This document shows, one piece after another, positions 8,536 to 16,906 of a stretch of DNA of 38,292 nt. The translations under genes were made by a program, and so were the position numbers. Location: positions 1-38,292 of the forward strand of contig JAICQQ010000060.1 of assembly GCA_025937785.1 (NCBI GenBank), given 5' to 3'. The DNA is from Polyangiaceae bacterium (lineage in GTDB: Bacteria > Myxococcota_A > Polyangia > Polyangiales > Polyangiaceae). The notes beneath the pieces are model-generated. The model made no database searches. It saw only the letters and a list, made by a program, of their open reading frames with translations, and had not been told where the DNA came from. Position 1 is the stretch's first letter. Every line of letters starts with the position of its first letter.

Positions 8536-10581
8536 GTGAAGTTGGCTAACTGGAAGCGAGCTGGTACATCGCAAGGCGTGTCACCGACGCTACCTCCCAC
8601 CCGCGAGCAACTTTTGTTTCATCTGTATGAAGCGGCGGAGCTGGAGCACAACCTGATGTGCACCTACCTCTACGCCGCCTTCAGTCTCAAGGACGGCGAA
8701 GCCGAGGGGCTCGCTCCGAGGGAGGCCGAGGCGGTGGCTCGCTGGCGTCGCACCATCATCGAGATCGCCGTGGAAGAGATGAGCCACCTCACCGCGGTGT
8801 GGAACGTGACGGCGGCGCTGGGTGCTGCGCCCCGCTTCGGCCGCGCCAACTTCCCGCTCGACCCCGGCTACTTGCCGGCGCAGATCGTGGTCAAGCTGGT
8901 GCCTTTTTCGTCCGCAGCATTGCAGCACTTCGTGCACTTGGAGCGGCCGCAACAGTCCACCGAACCGGACGGGGAGGGCTTCGCTCCCGAGCTCAAGTTC
9001 GAGCGCGGCGAATCGCAGCCTCGGCTGACGCCTATGGCGACGGCCTACGAAACCGTGGGTGAGTTCTATGAGCGCCTGGGCGACTCACTTCAACGGTTCT
9101 CCGAGTACCACGGCGAGTCGGCGGCGTTCTGCGGTGATCCAGCGCTGCAGCTCTCGGCGGTCGAAAGCGAAGTGCTAGGGGCCCGGCCCGTCATCTGCGC
9201 CAAGACCGCGCTGAAGGCGTTCGTGACGATCCGGGAGCAGGGGGAGGGCGCGGCGGAGCACACCGAGACCTCGCATTTCGCGCGCTTCCGCGAGATTCAA
9301 CGCGAGCTTGCAGCGCTGAAGACCGACAATCCCGATTTCCAGCCAGCCTTTCCGGCGGCGGTGAACCCTGTGCTGCGCCGGCCGCTGCGGCCGGAAGGCA
9401 GGGTTTGGATCGAGCACGAGTCCGCCGCGAGAACCGTGGACCTTGCCAACAGCATCTACGGGCTGATGCTACGGCTGCTCGCCTATGCCTACACCATCCC
9501 CCGACCAGATCCCGAGAAAGGGCTGGTCGTCGATGTTGCCATGGGGCTAATGCGCGCTTTCACGCCACTGGCTGAGCACGCAGCGCGGCTGCCGGCGGGG
9601 CCCTCGAACCCCGATTGCCACGCGGGTGTGTCGTTCACGGCTCTGCGTGACGCGGCGGCGTTCACTCCCAGCGCTGGCGCGAGGCACGCCTTGCTCGAGC
9701 GGCTGAGTGAGTTGCTTGCAGCGGCGGAGCAACTGGCGCTCGCCGGGGACGCCCGACCCGAGCGGGCGCGACGCCTGCTGGCTAACGCGAAAGAGCGCGC
9801 CGAGCGCGGTTTTGCCCAGGCCAACGCGCGAGCTAGCCAGCGAGTCGCGACGCCGGCGAAGACCGATCAGAAGGCGGCGTCAATCACGCCGGCGCCGAGC
9901 ACCACCGTAGCCCGCACCGAGACCGGCATCCCGATCCCGCGCCGGGAGGGCGCTGTCGACTACGTGGACGGCAAGCATCTGACCCTCGTCTACGAAGGCA
10001 AGCGCTGCATTCACGCGCGCTTCTGTGTGACGGGCGCGCCCAAGGTGTTCATCGCCAACATCGAGGGCCCGTGGATCGATCCGGACGGCATCGACCAGGC
10101 GCGGCTGGTCGAGATCGCCCACGCTTGTCCGAGCGGAGCGATTCGCTACGATCGTCATGACGGCGAGCCCAACGAGGCCGCCCCGCCAGTGAACTTGCTG
10201 GCCATCCGTGAAGGCGGTCCTTACGCCGTTCGCGGTGACCTTTCGGTGGGTGGCGATCGCTCCAGCTTCCGCGCCACTTTGTGCCGTTGCGGAGCATCGA
10301 AGAACAAGCCTTACTGCGATGGCAGCCACCACGAGGTCGGCTTCGCTGCTACCGGTGAACCCGCGAGCAGCAACACGCAAATGCTCGAACAACGGGACGG
10401 CCTACTCGAAGTGGAGCCGGAGCCCGACGGGCCGTACCGCGTGCGCGGGAACTTGGAGATCGTCAGCGGCACGGGGCGAGTCGTGGCGCGCCTCACCCAG
10501 ACGCGGCTCTGTCGTTGTGGCGGCAGCGCCAACAAGCCATTTTGCGACGGCACTCACGCGCGCATCGGTTTCCGCGCCTGA
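8536..10581 (+). CDS. Ferritin-like / 4Fe-4S / double CDGSH iron-sulfur fusion protein
   Basis: This 681-aa soluble protein combines three iron-binding modules. The N-terminal ferritin-like part resembles the VioB-type domain, with likely metal ligands in AELEH (34-38) and EIAVEEMSH (76-84), and runs to about residue 400. An Ala/Arg-rich linker (about 400-465) follows. A YjdI-like divergent mono-cluster 4Fe-4S domain follows (about 474-545, with Cys in CIHARFC from 491 and HACPSGAI). Two CDGSH motifs end the protein, CRCGASKNKPYCDGSH near 583 and CRCGGSANKPFCDGTH near 659. CDGSH clusters (2Fe-2S, three Cys and one His) are redox-active and transferable. A redox or iron-handling role is likely but the substrate is unknown. 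The start is GTG, and GTG at 8578 is an alternative. Confidence 0.88.
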   Translation: MKLANWKRAGTSQGVSPTLPPTREQLLFHLYEAAELEHNLMCTYLYAAFSLKDGEAEGLAPREAEAVARWRRTIIEIAVEEMSHLTAVWNVTAALGAAPRFGRANFPLDPGYLPAQIVVKLVPFSSAALQHFVHLERPQQSTEPDGEGFAPELKFERGESQPRLTPMATAYETVGEFYERLGDSLQRFSEYHGESAAFCGDPALQLSAVESEVLGARPVICAKTALKAFVTIREQGEGAAEHTETSHFARFREIQRELAALKTDNPDFQPAFPAAVNPVLRRPLRPEGRVWIEHESAARTVDLANSIYGLMLRLLAYAYTIPRPDPEKGLVVDVAMGLMRAFTPLAEHAARLPAGPSNPDCHAGVSFTALRDAAAFTPSAGARHALLERLSELLAAAEQLALAGDARPERARRLLANAKERAERGFAQANARASQRVATPAKTDQKAASITPAPSTTVARTETGIPIPRREGAVDYVDGKHLTLVYEGKRCIHARFCVTGAPKVFIANIEGPWIDPDGIDQARLVEIAHACPSGAIRYDRHDGEPNEAAPPVNLLAIREGGPYAVRGDLSVGGDRSSFRATLCRCGASKNKPYCDGSHHEVGFAATGEPASSNTQMLEQRDGLLEVEPEPDGPYRVRGNLEIVSGTGRVVARLTQTRLCRCGGSANKPFCDGTHARIGFRA

Positions 10582-10830
10582 GGCTCCTGACATGTCCGAA
10601 CGCCGGCGCCGACGGGTCGCCCGCCGACGGTGGTCGCGCGCTGGTTCGTCCCCCGCTGGGTTGCTCGGCGCTTTGGCTCGCGCTCGACTGTCAGCACAAT
10701 ATTGCGGCAGCACCGCCGAAACCCTGGCGCGCCGTGGTGGGAAGTCCGGTTTCGCAGAAAGATCCAGTCGGCAGAGGAGAAATGGTTCCTCTGGGAGGGA
10801 TCCCTGTCAATGGCACGCTGATGCGCGATC

Positions 10831-12003
10831 ATGATGCTGATGACCTTCGATTCAACGACGAAATCTCGACGCACGGCCCTTCGGGTGGCCCTTATCACTT
10901 TGGCGGGCTGCCACTGGGGGTGCAGCTCGGAGGAGGGCGACGATCCCAAGTCGACGGACGGCCCCACCTCGAACACGTCGCTGTCGAGCGGCACGACTTC
11001 GAGCGCGGTCGGCTCGACTGCTAGCACGAACACCAGCGGGACGAGCGGCGGCATGTCAGTGACCAGCAGCGCCACGTCCTCTGCCTCTTCCACGCTCGGG
11101 GGTTCGACGACCGGCACGATCGGCACCACGGGCCAGATTACCGGGGGACCCGGCAACACCGCGAGCACCGGCCAGGGCGGGGCAGGGAGCTCGACCACGG
11201 CTACGACCGACACCGGCGGCAATGGCAACGGCGCGGGGGGCACGACCTCGACCGGTAGCACGACCGGCGGCGGGGTCGAGGTGCTGCCTAGCGCCGGCTG
11301 CAGCAATGGCAACGCATCGCCGTCGCTCAACCTTCCGAACAACACCCTCTTTTCGTTTCCGCCCGCCTACGACGGCACGACGCCCGTGCCCGTGGTGCTG
11401 GCGTATCACGCGGCCGGCAATCCCAATACGCAGCTGAAGGACCGCTATGGGGATGACCTCCAAGACAAGTATTTGGTGCTCTACCCCAAGAGCGACGGGA
11501 ACGGCTGGACCGATGGCGATTTGCCCAAGGTCGACGCGATGTTCAACACGCTCACGAACGATGCTTGTATCGACGAGAACCGGGTGTTCGCGACCGGCCA
11601 CAGCTCGGGAGCTCAGTTCATCGTGCAGCAGCTGTGTGCCGGCGAAACGCGCTATCGCGCCATCGCACCCGTCGCTTCGTCGAAGTACTGCAACTCGTGG
11701 AACCCAGTACCCGCGCTGGTGATCCACGGCATCGGTGACGCCGAGCGTTCCTGGGATCCAAACGGTGACGAGGACATCGTGCCCTACCGCGAGAGCAACG
11801 GTTGCGAAGCCAGTTCTACCGAGTATCCTGTCGACGGTTGCATGAGCGGCTCGACGCAGGTCGACCCCGGTTGTGTCGAGTTTTCTGGCTGCGGCACGCA
11901 GACCATCTGGTGCAAGCACAACGATCCGCAGTACGGGACGTCACACCACGGCATGCCCTGCTTTTCCGACTCGTTGATTCCCGAGTTCTTCGGTTCCTTT
12001 TGA
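10831..12003 (+). CDS. LpqC-like polyhydroxybutyrate depolymerase / esterase lipoprotein
   Basis: This 390-aa predicted lipoprotein has signal residues 13-26, lipobox LAGC with Cys27, then a Ser/Thr/Gly-rich linker to about 150 and an alpha/beta-hydrolase domain. The serine nucleophile is Ser258 in GHSSG. PVVLAYHA marks the oxyanion-hole strand, HGIGD holds a candidate acid, and SHHG near the C-terminus holds a candidate catalytic His. The layout fits the PHB depolymerase/feruloyl esterase (LpqC, Esterase_PHB) family. Feruloyl or acetyl-xylan esterase activity on plant cell wall is as plausible as PHB cleavage, given the pectate lyase gene downstream. Several Met codons near the start (10831, 10834, 10840) leave the exact start open. 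The 249 bases upstream show nothing recognisable. Confidence 0.8.
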   Translation: MMLMTFDSTTKSRRTALRVALITLAGCHWGCSSEEGDDPKSTDGPTSNTSLSSGTTSSAVGSTASTNTSGTSGGMSVTSSATSSASSTLGGSTTGTIGTTGQITGGPGNTASTGQGGAGSSTTATTDTGGNGNGAGGTTSTGSTTGGGVEVLPSAGCSNGNASPSLNLPNNTLFSFPPAYDGTTPVPVVLAYHAAGNPNTQLKDRYGDDLQDKYLVLYPKSDGNGWTDGDLPKVDAMFNTLTNDACIDENRVFATGHSSGAQFIVQQLCAGETRYRAIAPVASSKYCNSWNPVPALVIHGIGDAERSWDPNGDEDIVPYRESNGCEASSTEYPVDGCMSGSTQVDPGCVEFSGCGTQTIWCKHNDPQYGTSHHGMPCFSDSLIPEFFGSF

Positions 12004-12006
12004 GCT

Positions 12007-12036
12007 GATGTCACGAAGGCCCTTCGGGCTGACGTC
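12007..12036 (+). terminator. Terminator-like hairpin after the esterase gene
   Basis: Immediately after the stop codon, gatgtca (12007-12013) can pair with tgacgtc (12030-12036), with one G-T pair. An inner gaagg/ccttc hairpin lies between them. There is no T-tract, so termination is only suggested. Confidence 0.35.
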
Positions 12037-12282
12037 GGCGCTCCCCCGTCGAGTTGGGCGCGCGCAGAAGGCGCCGTCGTAAACGCCCCCCGCTGCGTGC
12101 ATCTCGCGGCGCCAAGCCTGGCGGGCGTTCCGTAGGCTTTGACTGGCGGGGAATCGCGGTCAGCGCTGGTCGCTTTTCGAAATCGATTCGGCGCCCTGGA
12201 ACATTACGGGGGAGATTCCCTCCCGTGCGCCCGCAGCCCGGCCCCGCGTCTGCGGTCCGGTCCGGCGCCCGCCGCGCCCACT

Positions 12283-13938
12283 ATGAGACATGCCCTCGAA
12301 AACATACCGGTGGCGCTCGCGCTCGGGCTCGCCCCGGCAGCGAGCGGCTGCGGCTCGCCCGATGCCCGCAGCACTCAGACGTTCGCGGCCGCCACCACCA
12401 CGAGCACGGCCTCGGGGGCGAGCAGCGCTGGTGTCGAGACGAACAGCAGCCCCGCGGGCGCGTCGGGGCAAGGTGGGGCGACGGCCGACGCCAGCGTGAA
12501 CGACGGCACGCTGACAGCAGGTGGCGTCGCTGAGGGCACGAGCGCCAGCACGGGGTCGGACGGCACCGCGGCGACGACCGGAGGTGACGGACCGCTCAGC
12601 ACCAGCGGCGCCAGCACCGGAGTAGGCGGCATGGCGAGCACCACGGCCGTCACCGCGGTTGGGTCAACGACGTCAACCACCGGAGAAACGACCCCGACGG
12701 GTGCGCCGCTGGCCTTCCCCGGAGCGGAGGGTTTCGGGCGTGAGACCTCGGGCGGCCGCGGTGGCGAGGTGTACCACGTCACGAACCTGAACGATTCGGG
12801 GTCTGGCTCGTTCCGCGATGCGGTCAGCGCGCCCGATCGCATCGTGGTCTTCGATGTCGGAGGTATCATCGAGATTGCGACGCGCGTCGTGGTCCACAGC
12901 AACCTCACCGTTGCCGGGCAAACCGCGCCCGGCGGCGGCATCACCATCTACGGAAACGGGATTGCCCTCAACGGAGATTCCGGGGGCGGCAACGTCATTT
13001 TGCGCTACCTGCGCGTCAGGATGGGCAAGAACGGTGACAGCGGCAAGGATGCGGTGTCCATTTCGCTCGGCGAGAACTATATGTTCGACCATGTGTCCAT
13101 GTCGTGGGGTCGAGACGGGACCCTCGACGTCAACGGCACGCCCATCGACGCGTTGTCCTTTCAGGAGTGCATCATCGCGCAGGGCATCAACAGCAGCAAC
13201 CACTCCACGGGTGGCTTGATGCAACCGTCGGGCGTGGACGGACGCTGGTCGATGATTCGCTCTCTATACATCGACAACAAGACGCGCAATCCCAAGGCGC
13301 GCGGCAAGCACGAGTTCATCAATAGCGTGCTCTACAACTGGGCCGAGCACGGCTACATCATGGGCGACACCACGAGCGGCACTTCGGAGGCCAACGTGAT
13401 CGGTAACTACTTCATCTATGGTCCGTCGAGTAACTCGGACTCGCACATCAGCGGCACCACCGAGTTCTTCCACGTCTACGCGGAGGACAACTGGGTAGAC
13501 TCGGACAAGAACGGTACGCTCGACGGTACCCTGCTTACCGACTACAAGACAGCCACCACCCAGGTCAGCCCCTACGCTTACCCCGGCCTCAGGACGCTGC
13601 TCTCGGCACAGGACGCGGTCAGCCACGTGATCGAGAACGCCGGAGCATCGCTGGTTCGAGACGCCGTGGACGAGATGCTCATCTCGGAGCTGCGCTCTTA
13701 TGGCACCTTGGGCGCGATCATCGATACCGAAGACGACAATGGTATCGTTGGGAACGTCGGCAGCGTTGCGCCGGGCACTCCCCCGACCGATACCGATCGC
13801 GACGGCATGCCGGACGACTGGGAAACAGCGCGCGGGCTCGACCCTAGCAGCGCCGACGATACGGGCGATGATGACTCGGACGGCTACACCAACATCGAAG
13901 AGTATTTGAGCTGCATCGTCGGTGAAGGCGATTGCTAG
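12283..13938 (+). CDS. Pectate lyase, polysaccharide lyase family 1, lipoprotein
   Basis: This 551-aa protein starts at an ATG that gives a signal sequence with lipobox ASGC. The frame stays open upstream but has no signal there. A long Ser/Thr/Gly/Ala linker follows. The catalytic parallel beta-helix begins at FPGAEGFGRETSGGRGG and shows PL1 hallmarks: VTNLNDSGSGSFRDA, the DHVSMSWG.DGTLD stretch and RNPKARG, with the candidate catalytic Arg. It would cleave polygalacturonate by beta-elimination with Ca2+. The C-terminus has a thrombospondin type 3-like Ca-binding segment (DTDRDGMPDDWE ... DDDSDGYTNIEEY), seen in other secreted lyases. It follows the esterase gene on the same strand with a 279-base gap. 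The ribosome-binding site is weak. Confidence 0.87.
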   Translation: MRHALENIPVALALGLAPAASGCGSPDARSTQTFAAATTTSTASGASSAGVETNSSPAGASGQGGATADASVNDGTLTAGGVAEGTSASTGSDGTAATTGGDGPLSTSGASTGVGGMASTTAVTAVGSTTSTTGETTPTGAPLAFPGAEGFGRETSGGRGGEVYHVTNLNDSGSGSFRDAVSAPDRIVVFDVGGIIEIATRVVVHSNLTVAGQTAPGGGITIYGNGIALNGDSGGGNVILRYLRVRMGKNGDSGKDAVSISLGENYMFDHVSMSWGRDGTLDVNGTPIDALSFQECIIAQGINSSNHSTGGLMQPSGVDGRWSMIRSLYIDNKTRNPKARGKHEFINSVLYNWAEHGYIMGDTTSGTSEANVIGNYFIYGPSSNSDSHISGTTEFFHVYAEDNWVDSDKNGTLDGTLLTDYKTATTQVSPYAYPGLRTLLSAQDAVSHVIENAGASLVRDAVDEMLISELRSYGTLGAIIDTEDDNGIVGNVGSVAPGTPPTDTDRDGMPDDWETARGLDPSSADDTGDDDSDGYTNIEEYLSCIVGEGDC

Positions 13939-13973
13939 GGCGGGCGCGTCGAGGTAGTGGAAGCTCTACCGTC

Positions 13974-15017
13974 GTGCCGCACAAAGCCACTCGTCGCGTT
14001 CGAGCCGCAGCCCACGGGCGCTCCGGCGACCTGAGTGTCGGTGCGCCTCCGCAGCGTCTGTTGTCCTTGCAGCGGCAGCACCGCGCGCTGCTGCGCAAGA
14101 TCGCGGGCAAGCAAAAAGACGTCGAGCGCCTGAAACACCAGCTCGAAAAGGCGCAGCAAGATCTCGAGCGACACGTGGAACCCATCGCCGCGCGCTGCCG
14201 TCGCACGAACGCAGAGATCTGGCGCATGTTCGAGATGCTCCTCACGAGCTTGCCGACGAAGCGCGGGCGCCGCGCGGTGCGCGAGGTGTTCGAGGCGCTC
14301 GTCAGCCAGGGCGTCCTGCTCCCCATAGAAGCCCACGACGACCCGAAGTTCGGCGAGCACGACACCCCCCCTCCGCGGGAGCGGGTGCAGCCCACCGGCG
14401 GCGGCTATTCGGCCGCCCCAAGAGGTGCAGAGCCTGGCCGGGACACTCTGAAGGCGGTGTTCAAGCGCTTGACGCTGGCGTTTCACCCCGATCGCACCCA
14501 GGATCCAGCGGAGAAGCTGGCGCGCACGGCCTTGATGCAGAGTGTGACCCAGGCGTTCCAGACGGGCGATCTGGCGAGCCTGCTGCAGCTCGAGCGCAAA
14601 TCCGCCGCTCCCCACGCCTCCACGGCGGCGCCCGACGCGACCGCTCAGTGCCTCGCGCTCGAGCGGGTGTGCGACGAGCTCCGCCTCCAGCTTTCCGAAC
14701 TGAAGCAGGAAGCTCGCCAGCTCGAGCGCTCCGAGGCGCTACAGTTCTTCAGCGCCGACAGCGTCGATCACGCGGCCAAAAGCCTCGATCGCTTCGTTCG
14801 TACCGTTGAAGCCGAGCTCGACGAGCTGACGCGGATCCGTGACTTCGTCGCCGCCTTTCGCGACAAGAAGCTGACCCTGGACGAATTCCTGTGCGGGCCC
14901 CTGTTCCAGTTCGGCGGGGGCGAGTTCGACTTCGACGACTTGGTGCGCGGGCTCGAAACGGCGAAGCCCAGCGGCAGGGGCAGGCATGGAGCGCGTCGCA
15001 ACCGTCGCAAGCGCTGA
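13974..15017 (+). CDS. J-domain-like coiled-coil protein
   Basis: This cytoplasmic protein (347 aa from the GTG at 13974) has a likely coiled coil at the N-terminus (LQRQHRALLRKIAGKQKDVERLK...), then a DnaJ-like segment with HPD at residues 171-173 (LTLAFHPDRTQDP), then a second coiled coil (LRLQLSELKQEARQLER) and a Phe/Asp-rich C-terminus. HPD is the signature that stimulates Hsp70 ATPase. No Gly/Phe or zinc-finger region of canonical DnaJ is present, so it would be a type III J-protein or a derived relative. The start is uncertain. A TTG at 13932 would overlap the pectate lyase stop. The GTG at 13974 has a GGAAG ten bases upstream. No partner DnaK is nearby. Confidence 0.65.
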   Translation: MPHKATRRVRAAAHGRSGDLSVGAPPQRLLSLQRQHRALLRKIAGKQKDVERLKHQLEKAQQDLERHVEPIAARCRRTNAEIWRMFEMLLTSLPTKRGRRAVREVFEALVSQGVLLPIEAHDDPKFGEHDTPPPRERVQPTGGGYSAAPRGAEPGRDTLKAVFKRLTLAFHPDRTQDPAEKLARTALMQSVTQAFQTGDLASLLQLERKSAAPHASTAAPDATAQCLALERVCDELRLQLSELKQEARQLERSEALQFFSADSVDHAAKSLDRFVRTVEAELDELTRIRDFVAAFRDKKLTLDEFLCGPLFQFGGGEFDFDDLVRGLETAKPSGRGRHGARRNRRKR

Positions 15018-15342
15018 GGAGGCGCGGAGGGCGACGCCGCAGACGATTGACGCCGCCCGACGTGCCGTCGACAATGCGCTCTTCGGAGCGAAGGTGAGCG
15101 TGATGACCAAAGAGAACCGCGCGGATCAGCAGTTGCTTACGCGAGAAAACGCAGAGAGCTTGCTCAGGTGTGCCATCGAGGAGCTGAACAAGCTGCTCGA
15201 CGGTCGCAGAGCGGACGGGCCCAAGTGGTTTCCGAATGGCATCGATGGGGTCAAAGTCAGCGTCAAGCTGTTCGACGTCGAGCTGAGCGTCGAGCTGGAG
15301 GGCGCGCTGCCAGGCGGGTCCGAAGCAGACGGGGACGAGTAG
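14986..15342 (+). CDS. Small hypothetical protein overlapping the J-domain gene
   Basis: This 118-aa acidic protein of unknown function begins at an ATG 32 bases inside the 3' end of the J-domain-like gene, in another frame, so translation may be coupled. A second ATG at 15103 (MTKENRADQQ), preceded by GAAGG, would give a 79-aa protein. The part after this Met looks better structured, with a helical stretch (NAESLLRCAIEELNKLLDG) and then alternating hydrophobic strands (VKVSVKLFDVELSVELEG). I recognise no family. It is co-oriented with the J-domain gene and may work with it. Confidence 0.5.
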   Translation: MERVATVASAEEARRATPQTIDAARRAVDNALFGAKVSVMTKENRADQQLLTRENAESLLRCAIEELNKLLDGRRADGPKWFPNGIDGVKVSVKLFDVELSVELEGALPGGSEADGDE

Positions 15343-15351
15343 CCAGGGGAG

Positions 15352-16896
15352 TCAGCCGAACAAGTCGGGCAGGTCGCCCTCGACCTCGCCAAACGTAGTT
15401 CCCTCGTACCCGACCGCGTTCATGCAGCTCACCAGGCACTGCCCGGGGTGCGCGCCGTCGGTGGCGATGTGTCGTCCGGGAGCGAGTCCACCGGCGCGCC
15501 CGCCGACGAGCAGCACCATGTTCTCTACGGAGTGCGTCTTGGGCTCGGCATCTTCAGGTGAGTTGAGGTGCCGGCCGTGCCCGGCTTCCGGCATGAAAAT
15601 CAGCGCCGAGTTGTCGAGCAAGGTCCCATCCCCCTCGGGCGTGTCCTTCAGCTTCTGCAGCAGGTAGGCGTAGTGGGCGATGTGCCACTGCAGGCACAAG
15701 CTCACAGCCAGCTGTCCGCGGAAGTCGGCGTCGCCGTTGTGCCCGACCTCGTGCAGATCCGCGAGGAACGCGCGATTCAGCGCCACCGGGCTATCGAGGT
15801 CGGCGGTGATGGGGTACACGTTCATGTGCGATTGAAACGCCGTGATCTGGAGCGTCGCGGCGCGCGTCAGGTCGCAGACGAAAGCCATGTGAATCAGATC
15901 GGCGAAGATGCGCGTGCGAGCTGCTTCGTCGCTGTAACCGGTGTTGGTGGCTATGCTGTCCGAGCCGGCACCCGCGTTGTCTCCACCCACTGCGGGGTCG
16001 TTCCCGGGATCGCCGATGAGCTGGCACTCGCCCGTGGCGCCCTGCAATGAGTCGATGCGGGTTTCCAGGTTGCGAATTTCATCGAAGTGTCGTTCGAGCC
16101 GGACGCGATCGGCGTAGGAGACCCGCCCCAGCAAGCTTTCGCGTTTCTGTGTGATGAGATCCAGCACGCTCCGGCGCGCCCTGCGGTCGAAGTCGAACTG
16201 GGCCTGCGCGTCGGTGTCTTCGGGTTGGAAGTTACCGAAGAGGGACTGGTACGCAGTTCGAGGGCTGTCCTGTGCCTCGATCGGATCGCCGTCGCCGCGA
16301 TACGAGATGCGGTGCCGGCCGGCAAACGTATAGCCAGCGAGATAGAAAGACGGCTGTGCTCGGAGCACGATCGAGTCGAGCGCAGTCTGGCCCTGGTTCA
16401 GGCCCGCGACGATTTGATCCGAGGTGATGCTGCGGCAGGTGAACGCTGCTTCGAGCGAGCGAGTGCCGCAGAGCAGTGGCCCCGAGCCGCCACCATGAAA
16501 GTCCCGGTAGGCGCCGGCCGCGGGTACGTCGCCGGGTTCGGTCGAGGACTCGTTGTAAGGGATGCGCATGCCCGAGACGAGGCTGAAATCCCCCACCAGG
16601 TCGCTGAGCGGGCGCAGCGGCGTGGTGATGTCGTAGGTCGACCCGGTTTGCGGAGGTACGATGAAATCTCCTTCGCGTGTGACAAGGTCACCGTTGATGC
16701 GCGAGCGGTTGTTCTCGTGATCGTCGCCGCCAAGCGCCTGCCCCGCGAATACGATACCGTACCGTCGCGCCAGTCCGCCGCCCTGCGCGTAGGCGGTACC
16801 CTTCGAGTCGAGCATGCACTCGAGCACGGGAAGTCCGACGACGACGCCGGCCCCGCTGAGCAACGCGCGCCGAGAGATCCGGGTCTTACGCATCAT
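15352..16896 (-). CDS. DUF1552 family Tat-exported protein, copy 1
   Basis: This 514-aa protein starts at MMRKTRISRRALL, which gives a twin-arginine signal (SRRALLSGAGVVVGLP). The frame extends 20 codons upstream but would overlap the DUF1592 gene. The body matches the DUF1552 family: LARRYGIVFAGQALGG, a mid-protein helix RSVLDLITQKRESLLGRVSYADRVRLERHFDEIRNLE (read in parts), FADLIHMAFVCDLTRAATLQ, then a C-terminal half with GHNGDADFRGQLAVSLCLQ and IFMPEAGHGRH. Such proteins are found next to DUF1592 cytochrome-like proteins in planctomycetes and myxobacteria and their function is unknown. The gap to the DUF1592 gene is 10 bases, so they form one operon. It ends 9 bases from the convergent small gene. 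Confidence 0.88.
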   Translation of the reverse strand: MMRKTRISRRALLSGAGVVVGLPVLECMLDSKGTAYAQGGGLARRYGIVFAGQALGGDDHENNRSRINGDLVTREGDFIVPPQTGSTYDITTPLRPLSDLVGDFSLVSGMRIPYNESSTEPGDVPAAGAYRDFHGGGSGPLLCGTRSLEAAFTCRSITSDQIVAGLNQGQTALDSIVLRAQPSFYLAGYTFAGRHRISYRGDGDPIEAQDSPRTAYQSLFGNFQPEDTDAQAQFDFDRRARRSVLDLITQKRESLLGRVSYADRVRLERHFDEIRNLETRIDSLQGATGECQLIGDPGNDPAVGGDNAGAGSDSIATNTGYSDEAARTRIFADLIHMAFVCDLTRAATLQITAFQSHMNVYPITADLDSPVALNRAFLADLHEVGHNGDADFRGQLAVSLCLQWHIAHYAYLLQKLKDTPEGDGTLLDNSALIFMPEAGHGRHLNSPEDAEPKTHSVENMVLLVGGRAGGLAPGRHIATDGAHPGQCLVSCMNAVGYEGTTFGEVEGDLPDLFG

Positions 16897-16906
16897 TGCA
16901 TCGCTT

